From Clostridia bacterium (GTDB taxonomy: Bacteria; Bacillota; Clostridia; Oscillospirales; Acutalibacteraceae): a stretch of DNA of 33,181 nt. The notes under the pieces are model-generated. The model ran no database searches and was not told the origin of the DNA. It worked only from the letters and a program-made list of their open reading frames with translations. A program made the translations under genes and the position numbers. Location of the stretch: positions 1 to 33,181 of the forward strand of contig JAFXFC010000006.1 of NCBI GenBank assembly GCA_017513525.1, in the 5' to 3' direction. Of the stretch, positions 1 to 7,056 are shown one piece after another (the first letter of the stretch is position 1; each line of letters begins with the position of its first letter).

Positions 1-112
1 GACGACCTATCTTCCCGGGCAGCTACCCGCCAAGTATTTTCGGCACGATTGAGCTTAACTACCGTGTTCGGGATGGGAACGGGTGGGACCTCAATGTTAT
101 AGACACCGACTG
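1..112 (-). rRNA. rrf: 5S ribosomal RNA (3' end cut by window edge)
   Basis: The reverse complement contains the conserved 5S core (CCCGUUCCCAUCCCGAACACGG) and the closing GGCGGGUAGCUGCCCGGG arm, so this is a 5S rRNA whose last few bases lie beyond position 1. No 23S rRNA lies upstream on this strand; instead a protein gene ends at 183. The 5S is therefore either solitary or the first gene of an rRNA unit that continues to the left of the window. A perfect consensus promoter sits about 30 bases upstream. The exact 5' end (about 110-112) is estimated from the conserved secondary structure. Confidence 0.93.
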
Positions 113-144
113 TTGCTGAAAGTTTTCTCTCAAGCACAAGGAGC

Positions 145-173
145 ATTATATCACCTACAATGCTCCTTGTCAA
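145..173 (-). promoter_or_regulatory. sigma-A promoter of the 5S rRNA, overlapping a palindrome
   Basis: On the minus strand TTGACA (168-173) and TATAAT (145-150) are separated by exactly 17 bases, a full consensus promoter. It points at the 5S rRNA. A perfect 12-bp inverted repeat (136-147 and 159-170, arm AATGCTCCTTGT) covers the spacer and part of both hexamers; it has no U tract after it, so it is not a classic terminator for the upstream nuclease gene. Confidence 0.85.
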
Positions 174-182
174 GAGGAAATT

Positions 183-1202
183 TTATAAATCAGCATTGTT
201 TTTAATTCTTTTTCGTATATCTTCAACTGACGGTAACTGTTTTTTAAGTTCTTCGGGTAAGCTTCCTGTAATTTTATATTCACTTACACCGATAGGCTTA
301 GACATATCCCTGAGTGCGTATTCTGCTACTAAATTGTTTTTACTTTTACACAGCAACAGACCGATTGAAGGATTGTCTGATTCCTTTTTCAGAATTGCGT
401 CAACAGCAGAAAGATAAAAATTAAGCTGACCTGCATATTCCGGTTTGAATTCGCCTGTTTTCAATTCTATTACTACATAACAACACAGATTGAGATTATA
501 GAACAGAAGATCAATATAGAAATCATCACCGCCCACATTTATGCGGTATTGATTGCCGAGAAAAGCAAAGCCTGTTCCAAGTTCTAAAAGCAGTTTAGTG
601 ACATCCTTAATAAGTGCATTTTCAATATCCCGTTCAAGCATATCCTCACGGAAAGGGATAAAATCCAGTATATACGGATCTTTCATTGTTTGTACAGCAA
701 GCTCACTTTGAGGTGAGGCAAGGCGCTTTTCAAAATTTGAAATTTTTTCAGCAGTAACCTGCCTATTATATAATCCACTTTCAATTTGATGAGCAAGAAC
801 ACTGTGCGACCAAGCGTTTTCGGCAGTTTTTTCAATGTACCATTTTTGCTGTTCGGGGATTTTTACCTTGTCCAGAATTAAAGTGTTATGTGACCATGGA
901 ATTTGTGCAGACACTGTCTGCACAAATTCTTCATCGGGATAGGTTTCAGAAAACTTTGCCATATATTTAAGATTTCTTACAGAATAGCCTTTTACATCAG
1001 GGAAAGAGAGTTTTATATCTGTAGCGAGATTGTCAATAAACTTATTGCCCCATGATTTATGCTCATTAATAATTTTTCCTATGTTGTAATAAAGCATAAT
1101 GAGTTCACGGTTTACACTCAAGGCAGCCTTGTATTGTGATTTTTTTATGTCGCTTTTAATATCTTCTATTATTTTCAGATATTCATTATTATTAATAAGC
1201 AT
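183..1202 (-). CDS. YhcG/DUF1016-family PD-(D/E)XK nuclease-like protein
   Basis: A 339-residue protein with the two-domain layout of the YhcG family. Residues 1-150 form the DUF1016 N-terminal helical domain (YYNIGKIINE, WSHNTLILDKV, WYIEKTAENAWSHSVLAHQIE). Residues 160-320 are the nuclease-like domain, with the PD-(D/E)XK residues D231 (FYIDLLFYN) and E246-x-K248 (VIELKTG). Biological roles in this family are poorly known; members are linked to restriction, mobile DNA or defence contexts. The start has an AAAAGGAAC ribosome site 6 bases upstream. It follows the GH38 gene by 14 bases on the same strand and probably shares its transcript. The family call is firm, the cellular role is not known. 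Confidence 0.88.
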   Translation of the reverse strand: MLINNNEYLKIIEDIKSDIKKSQYKAALSVNRELIMLYYNIGKIINEHKSWGNKFIDNLATDIKLSFPDVKGYSVRNLKYMAKFSETYPDEEFVQTVSAQIPWSHNTLILDKVKIPEQQKWYIEKTAENAWSHSVLAHQIESGLYNRQVTAEKISNFEKRLASPQSELAVQTMKDPYILDFIPFREDMLERDIENALIKDVTKLLLELGTGFAFLGNQYRINVGGDDFYIDLLFYNLNLCCYVVIELKTGEFKPEYAGQLNFYLSAVDAILKKESDNPSIGLLLCKSKNNLVAEYALRDMSKPIGVSEYKITGSLPEELKKQLPSVEDIRKRIKNNADL

Positions 1203-1216
1203 ATATTGTTCCTTTT

Positions 1217-4200
1217 TTATGATTTTGTTATCTTGAAGGTTTTTACTTCAAACGGCTTTATGCTGAAATTGAAGGAATTGCCGTTTACGGGGATTTCTTT
1301 TTCGTCGGTTTCCATGAGATTACATTCTGTGACACAGATATTTTCCATGGGAAGTGTGAGTTTGACTTCGCCCGAATGTGAAGAGGTTTCATACACACGG
1401 ATAATATAACCGTTATTGTCCTGAGCGGGCTTTACGGCGTCAATCATAACCTTATCATCGCTGAGGGTTATGTATGAGTATTCACTCTTTGTGCCGTTGC
1501 CGTTTTTCGTGAATACTGCTTTTAAGGGGATATTTTCCTTAAAGGCTTCTTTTACGGTATCAGCGTCATCCCAACGGTTTTCGTGGATATATACACCGTA
1601 GCGGAAAGTGGAAATGCCCTTGTCTGCCGTAGCATCGGGGAGAATGGGAGCGCGCATGAGAGTTATTCTCATGGTATCGCCGTCAATATCATAGCCGTAT
1701 TTGCAGTCATTTATGATACTGACACCCATATCGCCCTGTGAGAGGTCTGCCCATTTATGAGCGCAGCATTCAAACATTGCTTTTTCATAGGAGTTATTCG
1801 CATAGGTGGGTCTTTCAAGTGCACCGTGTGCTATTTCGTAGGTTGCAATTCTTGAGCGGATGTCAAGCGGGAATTCAGCCTTTAATACCTTTTCTGTTTC
1901 ATGCCAATCAACAGTAGTATCAAAAATAAGGGTCTTGGCTTCAGAAGTAAGTGTTATATCCTGAGTAATAACCGACTTATTGAATGAATGTACGGTTCTT
2001 ATAACAGCCTTTACGGGTGAGCTTTCAATAAGCTCAACACTGTCTGCCTTTTCTAAGTACCACATCTTCATTTTGTAGTCATTTTCGAGGTTCCATGCAC
2101 TTTCATGTATTGGCTTATCGTGGGAGATGCTGAGCATATTTCCCGCACCCTTTAATATATTCTTACCGAGTGCTTTATTAATGAGAGTCTTTATATTGCC
2201 GTTTTCGTCGAGCTCTACTCTAAGGAAGCTGTTTTCGAGGAAATACTGTCCTGCTTTAACTTCTTCATGGCTTTCACTTTCTTCATGGCTTTCACTTTCT
2301 TCATAAATCTTAAATACCTTATATCCCATGGGAGGTACATCTTCTGCTATGAATTCGAGAGTATTTTCCTTTATGAAAGACTTCATTGTCTTGCCTTTGG
2401 CATCTTTTATGCTGCAGTTATTAAAGGGTATTTCGCATTTTACCGAAGAAGATAAAGTGTAAGGGAGGAAATTCCATACAACTACACAGTTTTCACCTGT
2501 TGCCGCTTTTTCACTGAGAACAAGAAGAGCGTTATCAATTATCTCGTTGCCCTCTTTATTCATAAGAGCATATTCTTCTCTGGTGTTTTCGAAAACCTCC
2601 TGTATTGAAGTGCCGGGGAGAATATCATGGAACTGATTTACGAGTAAAAGTCTCCAGATCTTTTCGGTTTTTTCTCTGTCATATGTGCCGGCAATAAGTG
2701 AGAGCATTTCAGCGTTTCTTAAAAGATATTCGCCCTTACGGTTGTTCTTTTTAACGAAAGCCTGACTTGTAAATGTACCGCGGTGATTTTCGTAATACAT
2801 TTCACCGTCCCATACGGGAAGATTATCCGCAGATTTTTCAATTTCATTGAAAAAGTCGTTAGCCTGTCCCATTCTTACTTTTGGAAGACCCGGTATTTTC
2901 TGAAATCTTCTTACATTTTCGACCATATTAAAGGTACAGCCGCCGCCACCGTCACCGTAGCCGAACATACCCATAGAAGCATCTACTATATCATTCTGAC
3001 GGTTTGTTTTTCTCGTTTTCTTAATATAATCGGCATCAGCATCTCCCTCATAGTGAACCTTCTGCATATAGGCGATAACTTCATCCCCCGAATGAGAACG
3101 CCACTTGAATACACTTAAGGGGAATTCATTCGTATCGTTATACTGCAATTTTGAAGTGAGGAAATATTTCATTCCCGATTTTTTTATTATCTGAGGAAGT
3201 GCTGCTGTAAAGCCGAAGCAGTCGGGAAGCCAGTATATATCGGAGCTTATGCCGAATTCCTTCATGAAGAATTCTCTGCCGTATAAAAGCTGACGGATAA
3301 GGCTCTCGCCCGATGCGATATTTGTATCAGCTTCGACCCATGTATTACCCGTAATTTCCCACTGTCCGTTTCTGACGAATTTTTTTACATCCTCAAAAAC
3401 CTCGGGATAATGCTCTTTTACGAAGCTGTAGACTGCCGCCTGACTCTGAGTGAACTTAAAGTCGGGGTATGCCTTCATAAGGGAAACATTATTTGAGAAT
3501 GTTCTTGCACATTTACGGTGTATTTCCTTAACAGTCCAAAGCCACGCAACATCAAGATGAGAGTGACCGCAGATGATAACATCCCCCGGAGTGGCATAAT
3601 TTATTTTATTAAGCTCATCCCAAAGGCACTTTTTAGCCTCGGGTACGGTTTCATAAAATCTCTCTTTTCCGAAATCGAAATCAAGCTTATGAATAGCATT
3701 GTCAATGGCATTATATATTCTTTTTGCGACATATTCGTCTTCTGTGACTTCATAAACTTCCCATGCGCAGTTTATGTCATACCATAAATCCTCTGCCGCT
3801 TCATTCACGACTTTGAATTCAGCAGTTTTCATTGTATATGTTATCGGCTTTTTGTCGGGGAATGCGTAATTGAAGTATCCGCCCGAATCCACGGCATTTT
3901 CCACCTGAATGAAAAGCTTTTCTCCTGTTTTTAAGGGCTCATGGAAAAGAATATCGGTTCTGTGCACCCAGCCCGAAGCTTCACGCGAGCTTACAGCACC
4001 CATAATGGTACCGTTTATTCTGACTATTGCTTCACCGCCGAAATCAATTGTAAGATAAACCTTTTTATCGGAAAGATTTTCGGGAACAATAAATTCATAT
4101 TCAAAATATCTTGTAGTATCAAGAGTGGCACTCCAACGGTCACCTAAAACCATTTCGGTTTTGGGTGTATCGTCAAGAACGATTTCAGCAGGTCTTACAT

Positions 4201-4315
4201 GCTCACCTGTGTAAGAGATCCACTTGCCCAGCACAACACTTTCTTCTGTAACATAAGGCTTTAACTGCTTGATAAGATTTTTTAATACTCTCGGATTATA
4301 AGTATGATGTATCAC
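1217..4315 (-). CDS. GH38 alpha-mannosidase
   Basis: A glycoside hydrolase family 38 enzyme of 1032 residues. GH38 enzymes cleave alpha-mannose from glycans or mannosylglycerate with a zinc ion and retention of configuration. Seen here: the zinc-binding HSHLDVAWLW (H253, D255), the nucleophile Asp in WLPDCFGF (D364), and an N-terminal beta-rich region before the catalytic domain as in bacterial and lysosomal-type members. No signal peptide is visible, so it probably acts in the cytoplasm on imported oligosaccharides. A longer reading frame extends to 4366, but the GTG at 4315 has AAAGGAG 9 bases upstream and a promoter lies exactly behind it, so the GTG is preferred. An 18-base direct repeat near 2261-2304 gives an acidic ESESHE insertion between domains. 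Confidence 0.93.
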   Translation of the reverse strand: MIHHTYNPRVLKNLIKQLKPYVTEESVVLGKWISYTGEHVRPAEIVLDDTPKTEMVLGDRWSATLDTTRYFEYEFIVPENLSDKKVYLTIDFGGEAIVRINGTIMGAVSSREASGWVHRTDILFHEPLKTGEKLFIQVENAVDSGGYFNYAFPDKKPITYTMKTAEFKVVNEAAEDLWYDINCAWEVYEVTEDEYVAKRIYNAIDNAIHKLDFDFGKERFYETVPEAKKCLWDELNKINYATPGDVIICGHSHLDVAWLWTVKEIHRKCARTFSNNVSLMKAYPDFKFTQSQAAVYSFVKEHYPEVFEDVKKFVRNGQWEITGNTWVEADTNIASGESLIRQLLYGREFFMKEFGISSDIYWLPDCFGFTAALPQIIKKSGMKYFLTSKLQYNDTNEFPLSVFKWRSHSGDEVIAYMQKVHYEGDADADYIKKTRKTNRQNDIVDASMGMFGYGDGGGGCTFNMVENVRRFQKIPGLPKVRMGQANDFFNEIEKSADNLPVWDGEMYYENHRGTFTSQAFVKKNNRKGEYLLRNAEMLSLIAGTYDREKTEKIWRLLLVNQFHDILPGTSIQEVFENTREEYALMNKEGNEIIDNALLVLSEKAATGENCVVVWNFLPYTLSSSVKCEIPFNNCSIKDAKGKTMKSFIKENTLEFIAEDVPPMGYKVFKIYEESESHEESESHEEVKAGQYFLENSFLRVELDENGNIKTLINKALGKNILKGAGNMLSISHDKPIHESAWNLENDYKMKMWYLEKADSVELIESSPVKAVIRTVHSFNKSVITQDITLTSEAKTLIFDTTVDWHETEKVLKAEFPLDIRSRIATYEIAHGALERPTYANNSYEKAMFECCAHKWADLSQGDMGVSIINDCKYGYDIDGDTMRITLMRAPILPDATADKGISTFRYGVYIHENRWDDADTVKEAFKENIPLKAVFTKNGNGTKSEYSYITLSDDKVMIDAVKPAQDNNGYIIRVYETSSHSGEVKLTLPMENICVTECNLMETDEKEIPVNGNSFNFSIKPFEVKTFKITKS
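2261..2304 (-). repeat. 18-bp tandem repeat inside the GH38 gene
   Basis: TTCTTCATGGCTTTCACT (plus strand) occurs twice back to back (2261-2278, 2279-2296) plus 8 bases of a third copy. It keeps frame and encodes ESESHE units in a linker of the mannosidase. Confidence 0.85.
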
Positions 4316-4337
4316 AAAATCACGCTCCTTTGCTTTT

Positions 4338-4366
4338 AATATAGCAAAAACATATACAAAGTGCAA
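4338..4366 (-). promoter_or_regulatory. sigma-A promoter of the GH38 gene
   Basis: Minus-strand TTGCAC (4361-4366), 17-base spacer, TATATT (4338-4343). The GTG start follows about 22 bases later, with its ribosome site between. Confidence 0.75.
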
Positions 4367-4415
4367 GATAAATCATAATTTATCGGCAAAGCGTTAAAAG
4401 GTCGGAGGTCGGAGA

Positions 4416-4521
4416 TCGGAATTCGGAGAAATGAAAACTAAACTTTTCAGACTCTATAGTTCATTTTTAGCAAATAATTACAAAAGATCGCAAAATTTTG
4501 TATCTTCATGCCACTGCTCCG
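4416..4521. repeat. left copy of 106-bp direct repeat flanking the HipA-like locus
   Basis: Identical base for base to 6291-6396, in the same orientation. It starts with TCGGAATTCGGAG and ends with CTGCTCCG. Inside it, 4484-4506 is a near-perfect palindrome (AAGATcGCAAAATTTTGtATCTT with small breaks). The two copies bracket the kinase/HTH gene pair exactly, with its promoter lying between the left copy and the first gene. It fits either a recent duplication or the joint left by integration of a cassette by recombination between homologous sites. Confidence 0.9.
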
Positions 4522-4564
4522 GCCTTTGATCTTTTTTTTGTTGTGCAAAAATATTGCATATTTC

Positions 4565-4593
4565 TTGACAAGTGACAAGTATTTGCTTATACT
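4565..4593 (+). promoter_or_regulatory. consensus promoter and candidate operator of the HipA-like locus
   Basis: TTGACA (4565-4570), 17-base spacer, TATACT (4588-4593). The spacer holds a direct GACAAGT repeat and an inverted repeat AGTAT-TTGCTT-ATACT that ends on the -10 box. This is where an autorepressor would bind, matching the helix-turn-helix in the second gene of the pair. The operator role is inferred. Confidence 0.75.
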
Positions 4594-4626
4594 ATAACCA
4601 GAAAATAAAGAAAAGTTGTGATATGA

Positions 4627-5454
4627 ATGAGTGAACAGATTGAACTTCAAAAACAGGATCTCACTTATCTTAATTGGGCAAAAGTAAGAAATTCATCCGG
4701 TACGGCAGGAACATTCTTAAAAGCATATTCAGAAATTGCAGGGCAAAAGACATATTATAAGTTATCTGATTTTGATACTCTTAAGGGTATAATCGGACAC
4801 GAAAGTGTCAATGAGATAATTGTTGACAGACTCTTGACCTTACTCGGAATAGAGCATCTGTCATATAGGCTAATTTATGCCGATATTATTCTTGACGGCA
4901 AGATATGTCCCGCTTATGTTTGCGCTTCTGATGATTTCAAACAAAAAGGTGAAGATAAAATTGCTCTTGACACATACTATGAGTTAGAACACATTGAAGG
5001 TGAAAAGCCTTTTGATTTTTGTGTTCGCCTCGGTTGGGAAAAGTACATTTACGAAATGCTCGTTGTGGATTTTCTTATTCTGAACCGAGACAGACACGGA
5101 GCAAACATTGAAGTTCTTCGTAATACAAAGAAAAAAACTTTGAGATTGGCTCCGCTTTTCGATCACGGCTTGTCTCTTCTTTTCAGTTGCAAGAATAACA
5201 AAGCTCTTATTGACAAAACGGATGTTCTCGAAGATAAAAGAGTGCAGTGTTATGTGGGGTCAAATTCAGCTTATGAAAATCTCAATTTGATTCCGAAAGA
5301 TAAAATGCCCGATTTCAAAATACCTTCGAGTGATGAATTCAATACAATTTTTGAAAATATTGATAAAATTTTACCGCAAGAACTACTCGATAAAATTCGG
5401 GAGCTGATATGGAGGAGACTGAAATTCTATGAAGATTTTCGCAATCAGAAGTGA
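4627..5454 (+). CDS. short HipA-like protein kinase (toxin candidate)
   Basis: A 275-residue kinase-fold protein of the HipA type. Visible parts: a Ser/Gly-rich loop SSGTAGTF (23-30), the candidate ATP-binding lysine in YYKLS (K45), the catalytic loop LNRDRHGAN (D155, N160) and the metal-binding LFDHGLS (D179). Escherichia coli HipA is about 440 residues and has an N-terminal subdomain that is missing here. Known HipA kinases phosphorylate glutamyl- or tryptophanyl-tRNA synthetase and arrest growth; the substrate here is unknown. The gene is first in a two-gene operon and its end overlaps the next start, the reverse of the usual hipB-hipA order. The ribosome site is weak (AAAGAAAAG), perhaps limiting kinase output. 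The kinase call is good; the toxin role is inferred from family and context. Confidence 0.82.
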   Translation: MSEQIELQKQDLTYLNWAKVRNSSGTAGTFLKAYSEIAGQKTYYKLSDFDTLKGIIGHESVNEIIVDRLLTLLGIEHLSYRLIYADIILDGKICPAYVCASDDFKQKGEDKIALDTYYELEHIEGEKPFDFCVRLGWEKYIYEMLVVDFLILNRDRHGANIEVLRNTKKKTLRLAPLFDHGLSLLFSCKNNKALIDKTDVLEDKRVQCYVGSNSAYENLNLIPKDKMPDFKIPSSDEFNTIFENIDKILPQELLDKIRELIWRRLKFYEDFRNQK

Positions 5455-6241
5455 CTCAATGAGAAAAGCAAAAAATTTAGCTTATCTTATTTATTATGAA
5501 AACGAAAAGACTTTTTATATCGAAATTCCCGAAGAAGCGGATGAATGGGAAACACCGCTTATTCTTTCATCATACTTAAAAAGAGGAGAAAAAACTGTAA
5601 ATGCTTATCACAGTAAAATGTGGGTGCAGCAACGCATCATTCCTCCCGACAGACAGAACTTAGGTCAGATACTCAAAGAAAATAAGCTTGAAAAATATGA
5701 TGAATTTGAGCTTTTAATGCTGTCAAAAGGAAGGTGCGCGCAGGATGATTATTATCTTTATCCTGTGTCACCCGATAAATTACCTGATGATTTTGCTGTT
5801 CGTTTCAGTAAACGAATAGAAGATGTTGTGCCTCTTAAGAACAACTTCCTGCTTGTTTTTTTTAGAAACGGAGAGATAAAAAAATGCGATGTAAGCTTTT
5901 TCATTGATAATGCTAACTGTAAATCCCTTTTGTCCAAACACGAGATTTTCAGCTCCGTTGAAATTCTTACAGACGGATACGGTGTATCATGGGGAACGGT
6001 TTTGTCGATACCGAATGAAAAACTCTATGACAAGGGAAAAGCAATTGATTTAAGTATTGATGATTTTAAAAGCTTTGTTTCTAACCGAGTTATAAGTATT
6101 TCACAAGCCGCCGAAATGCTTGATTGTTCAAAACAGAATATCAGTGATCTGATAAAAAGAGGAAAACTTAATCCCATCCGCTCAACCGGCAATAGCATTT
6201 TACTTATGAAAAATGAGGTTATCGGACGAATTATGAAGTGA
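5429..6241 (+). CDS. HipA-N-like / DUF2442 / helix-turn-helix fusion (antitoxin candidate)
   Basis: A 270-residue partner of the HipA-like kinase. Residues 11-110 resemble the HipA N-terminal subdomain that the kinase lacks (PLILSSYLKRG, then RIIPPDRQNLGQIL, then YDEFELLMLSKGR). Residues 131-205 fit DUF2442 (VVPLKNNFLLVFFRNGEIK, SWGTVLSIPNEKLYD). Residues 222-265 form a MerR/excisionase-type helix-turn-helix (SISQAAEMLDCSKQNISDLI). The ATG at 5429 overlaps the kinase gene by 26 bases and has GGAGGAG 11 bases upstream; a second ATG at 5459 would give 260 residues with a weaker site. Likely jobs, by inference: neutralise the kinase through the N-domain and repress the operon through the HTH. 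The DUF2442 and HTH calls are firmer than the HipA-N match. Confidence 0.72.
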   Translation: MKIFAIRSDSMRKAKNLAYLIYYENEKTFYIEIPEEADEWETPLILSSYLKRGEKTVNAYHSKMWVQQRIIPPDRQNLGQILKENKLEKYDEFELLMLSKGRCAQDDYYLYPVSPDKLPDDFAVRFSKRIEDVVPLKNNFLLVFFRNGEIKKCDVSFFIDNANCKSLLSKHEIFSSVEILTDGYGVSWGTVLSIPNEKLYDKGKAIDLSIDDFKSFVSNRVISISQAAEMLDCSKQNISDLIKRGKLNPIRSTGNSILLMKNEVIGRIMK

Positions 6242-6290
6242 TATTCACACATATATTCGGCACAGGCGTTAAAAATTCGGAATTAGGAAT

Positions 6291-6396
6291 TCGGAATTCG
6301 GAGAAATGAAAACTAAACTTTTCAGACTCTATAGTTCATTTTTAGCAAATAATTACAAAAGATCGCAAAATTTTGTATCTTCATGCCACTGCTCCG
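6291..6396. repeat. right copy of 106-bp direct repeat flanking the HipA-like locus
   Basis: Perfect direct copy of 4416-4521, starting 50 bases after the stop of the HTH gene. The palindromic core lies at 6359-6381. Sequences outside the two copies differ, except for further CCGAATT-type repeat bases. Confidence 0.9.
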
Positions 6397-7056
6397 ACCT
6401 CCGAATTTATACGATACCCAGATGTCAAGATATCATTGCCTTCTGTGCATTTCTCAGCCGTCTGACCTTGCGTTAAATATATAATACTTATAAACTATTT
6501 CCGATTAATGAGAAATATTCAGATTTTGCGGAAGTGCGCCGTTTGAAAAACGGATGCAATTTCGTGAAATATGGGTATTTATCAGTAATCAGTATCGGCT
6601 CCCTTATGGTTCGGGAGAAACTAAGTTAACAAGGTCTGCAGGCAGTAAATTTTCTGTACGGGAAAGTGTTCAGAAATTGCCGTATTTGTTGTTTTCGGCT
6701 CCGCAAAGCCGTACATTGGTACTGCGAGGAGCCGAAAACAAAGCACTATAATTTTCTGCGTAGATAAAAATTATAATTTTTCAATTAGTTTTTTCGTGGC
6801 AGATACCCTTAAATTATACTTGCGTCAAAGACGGTGATTTGAGAGCATCTTTCCCACGGGAAAGTGTTCAGAAATCGCTGTATTTGTTGTTTTCGGCTCC
6901 GCAAAGCCGTACATTGGTACTGCGAGGAGCCGAAAACAAAGCACATTAAAATTTACTTTGCTGATAAAAAATGGGTATCAGTCACACATATTCTGTGGCT
7001 GATACCCTTAATAATTTACCGTGCGTCAAAGACGGTGATTTATGAACATTTTCCCC
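6397..7056. repeat. gene-free region with a duplicated ~200-bp structured repeat
   Basis: No credible gene is seen. An 89-bp segment (6658-6746) recurs at 6856-6944 with few changes. Each copy carries a long hairpin: GTTTTCGGCTCC pairs with GGAGCCGAAAAC, with CCGTACATTGGTACTG in the apex. Both copies are followed by GATACCCTTAA and then TGCGTCAAAGACGGTGATTT (6821-6840, 7023-7042), so the duplicated unit is near 200 bp with a 198-base offset. The short reading frames that cross it follow the repeat, not codon-like sequence, and are not called. Function unknown. Confidence 0.75.
6966..7007 (-). terminator. Rho-independent terminator of the LRR operon
   Basis: On the minus strand GGGTATCAG-c-CACA, a 7-base loop and TGTG-a-CTGATACCC form a strong stem followed by A and six T. 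It lies 50 bases after the stop codon of the LRR protein. It also forms part of the duplicated repeat, so the repeat may have supplied the terminator. Confidence 0.75.

Noticed and set aside
136..170. Inverted repeat as terminator of the YhcG-like gene
   Set aside because: No U tract follows and the sequence is occupied by the 5S promoter; a terminator role cannot be excluded but is not supported.
4447..4650. 67-residue minus-strand reading frame
   Set aside because: It lies over the 106-bp repeat and the hip promoter; the second repeat copy does not keep the frame beyond the repeat.
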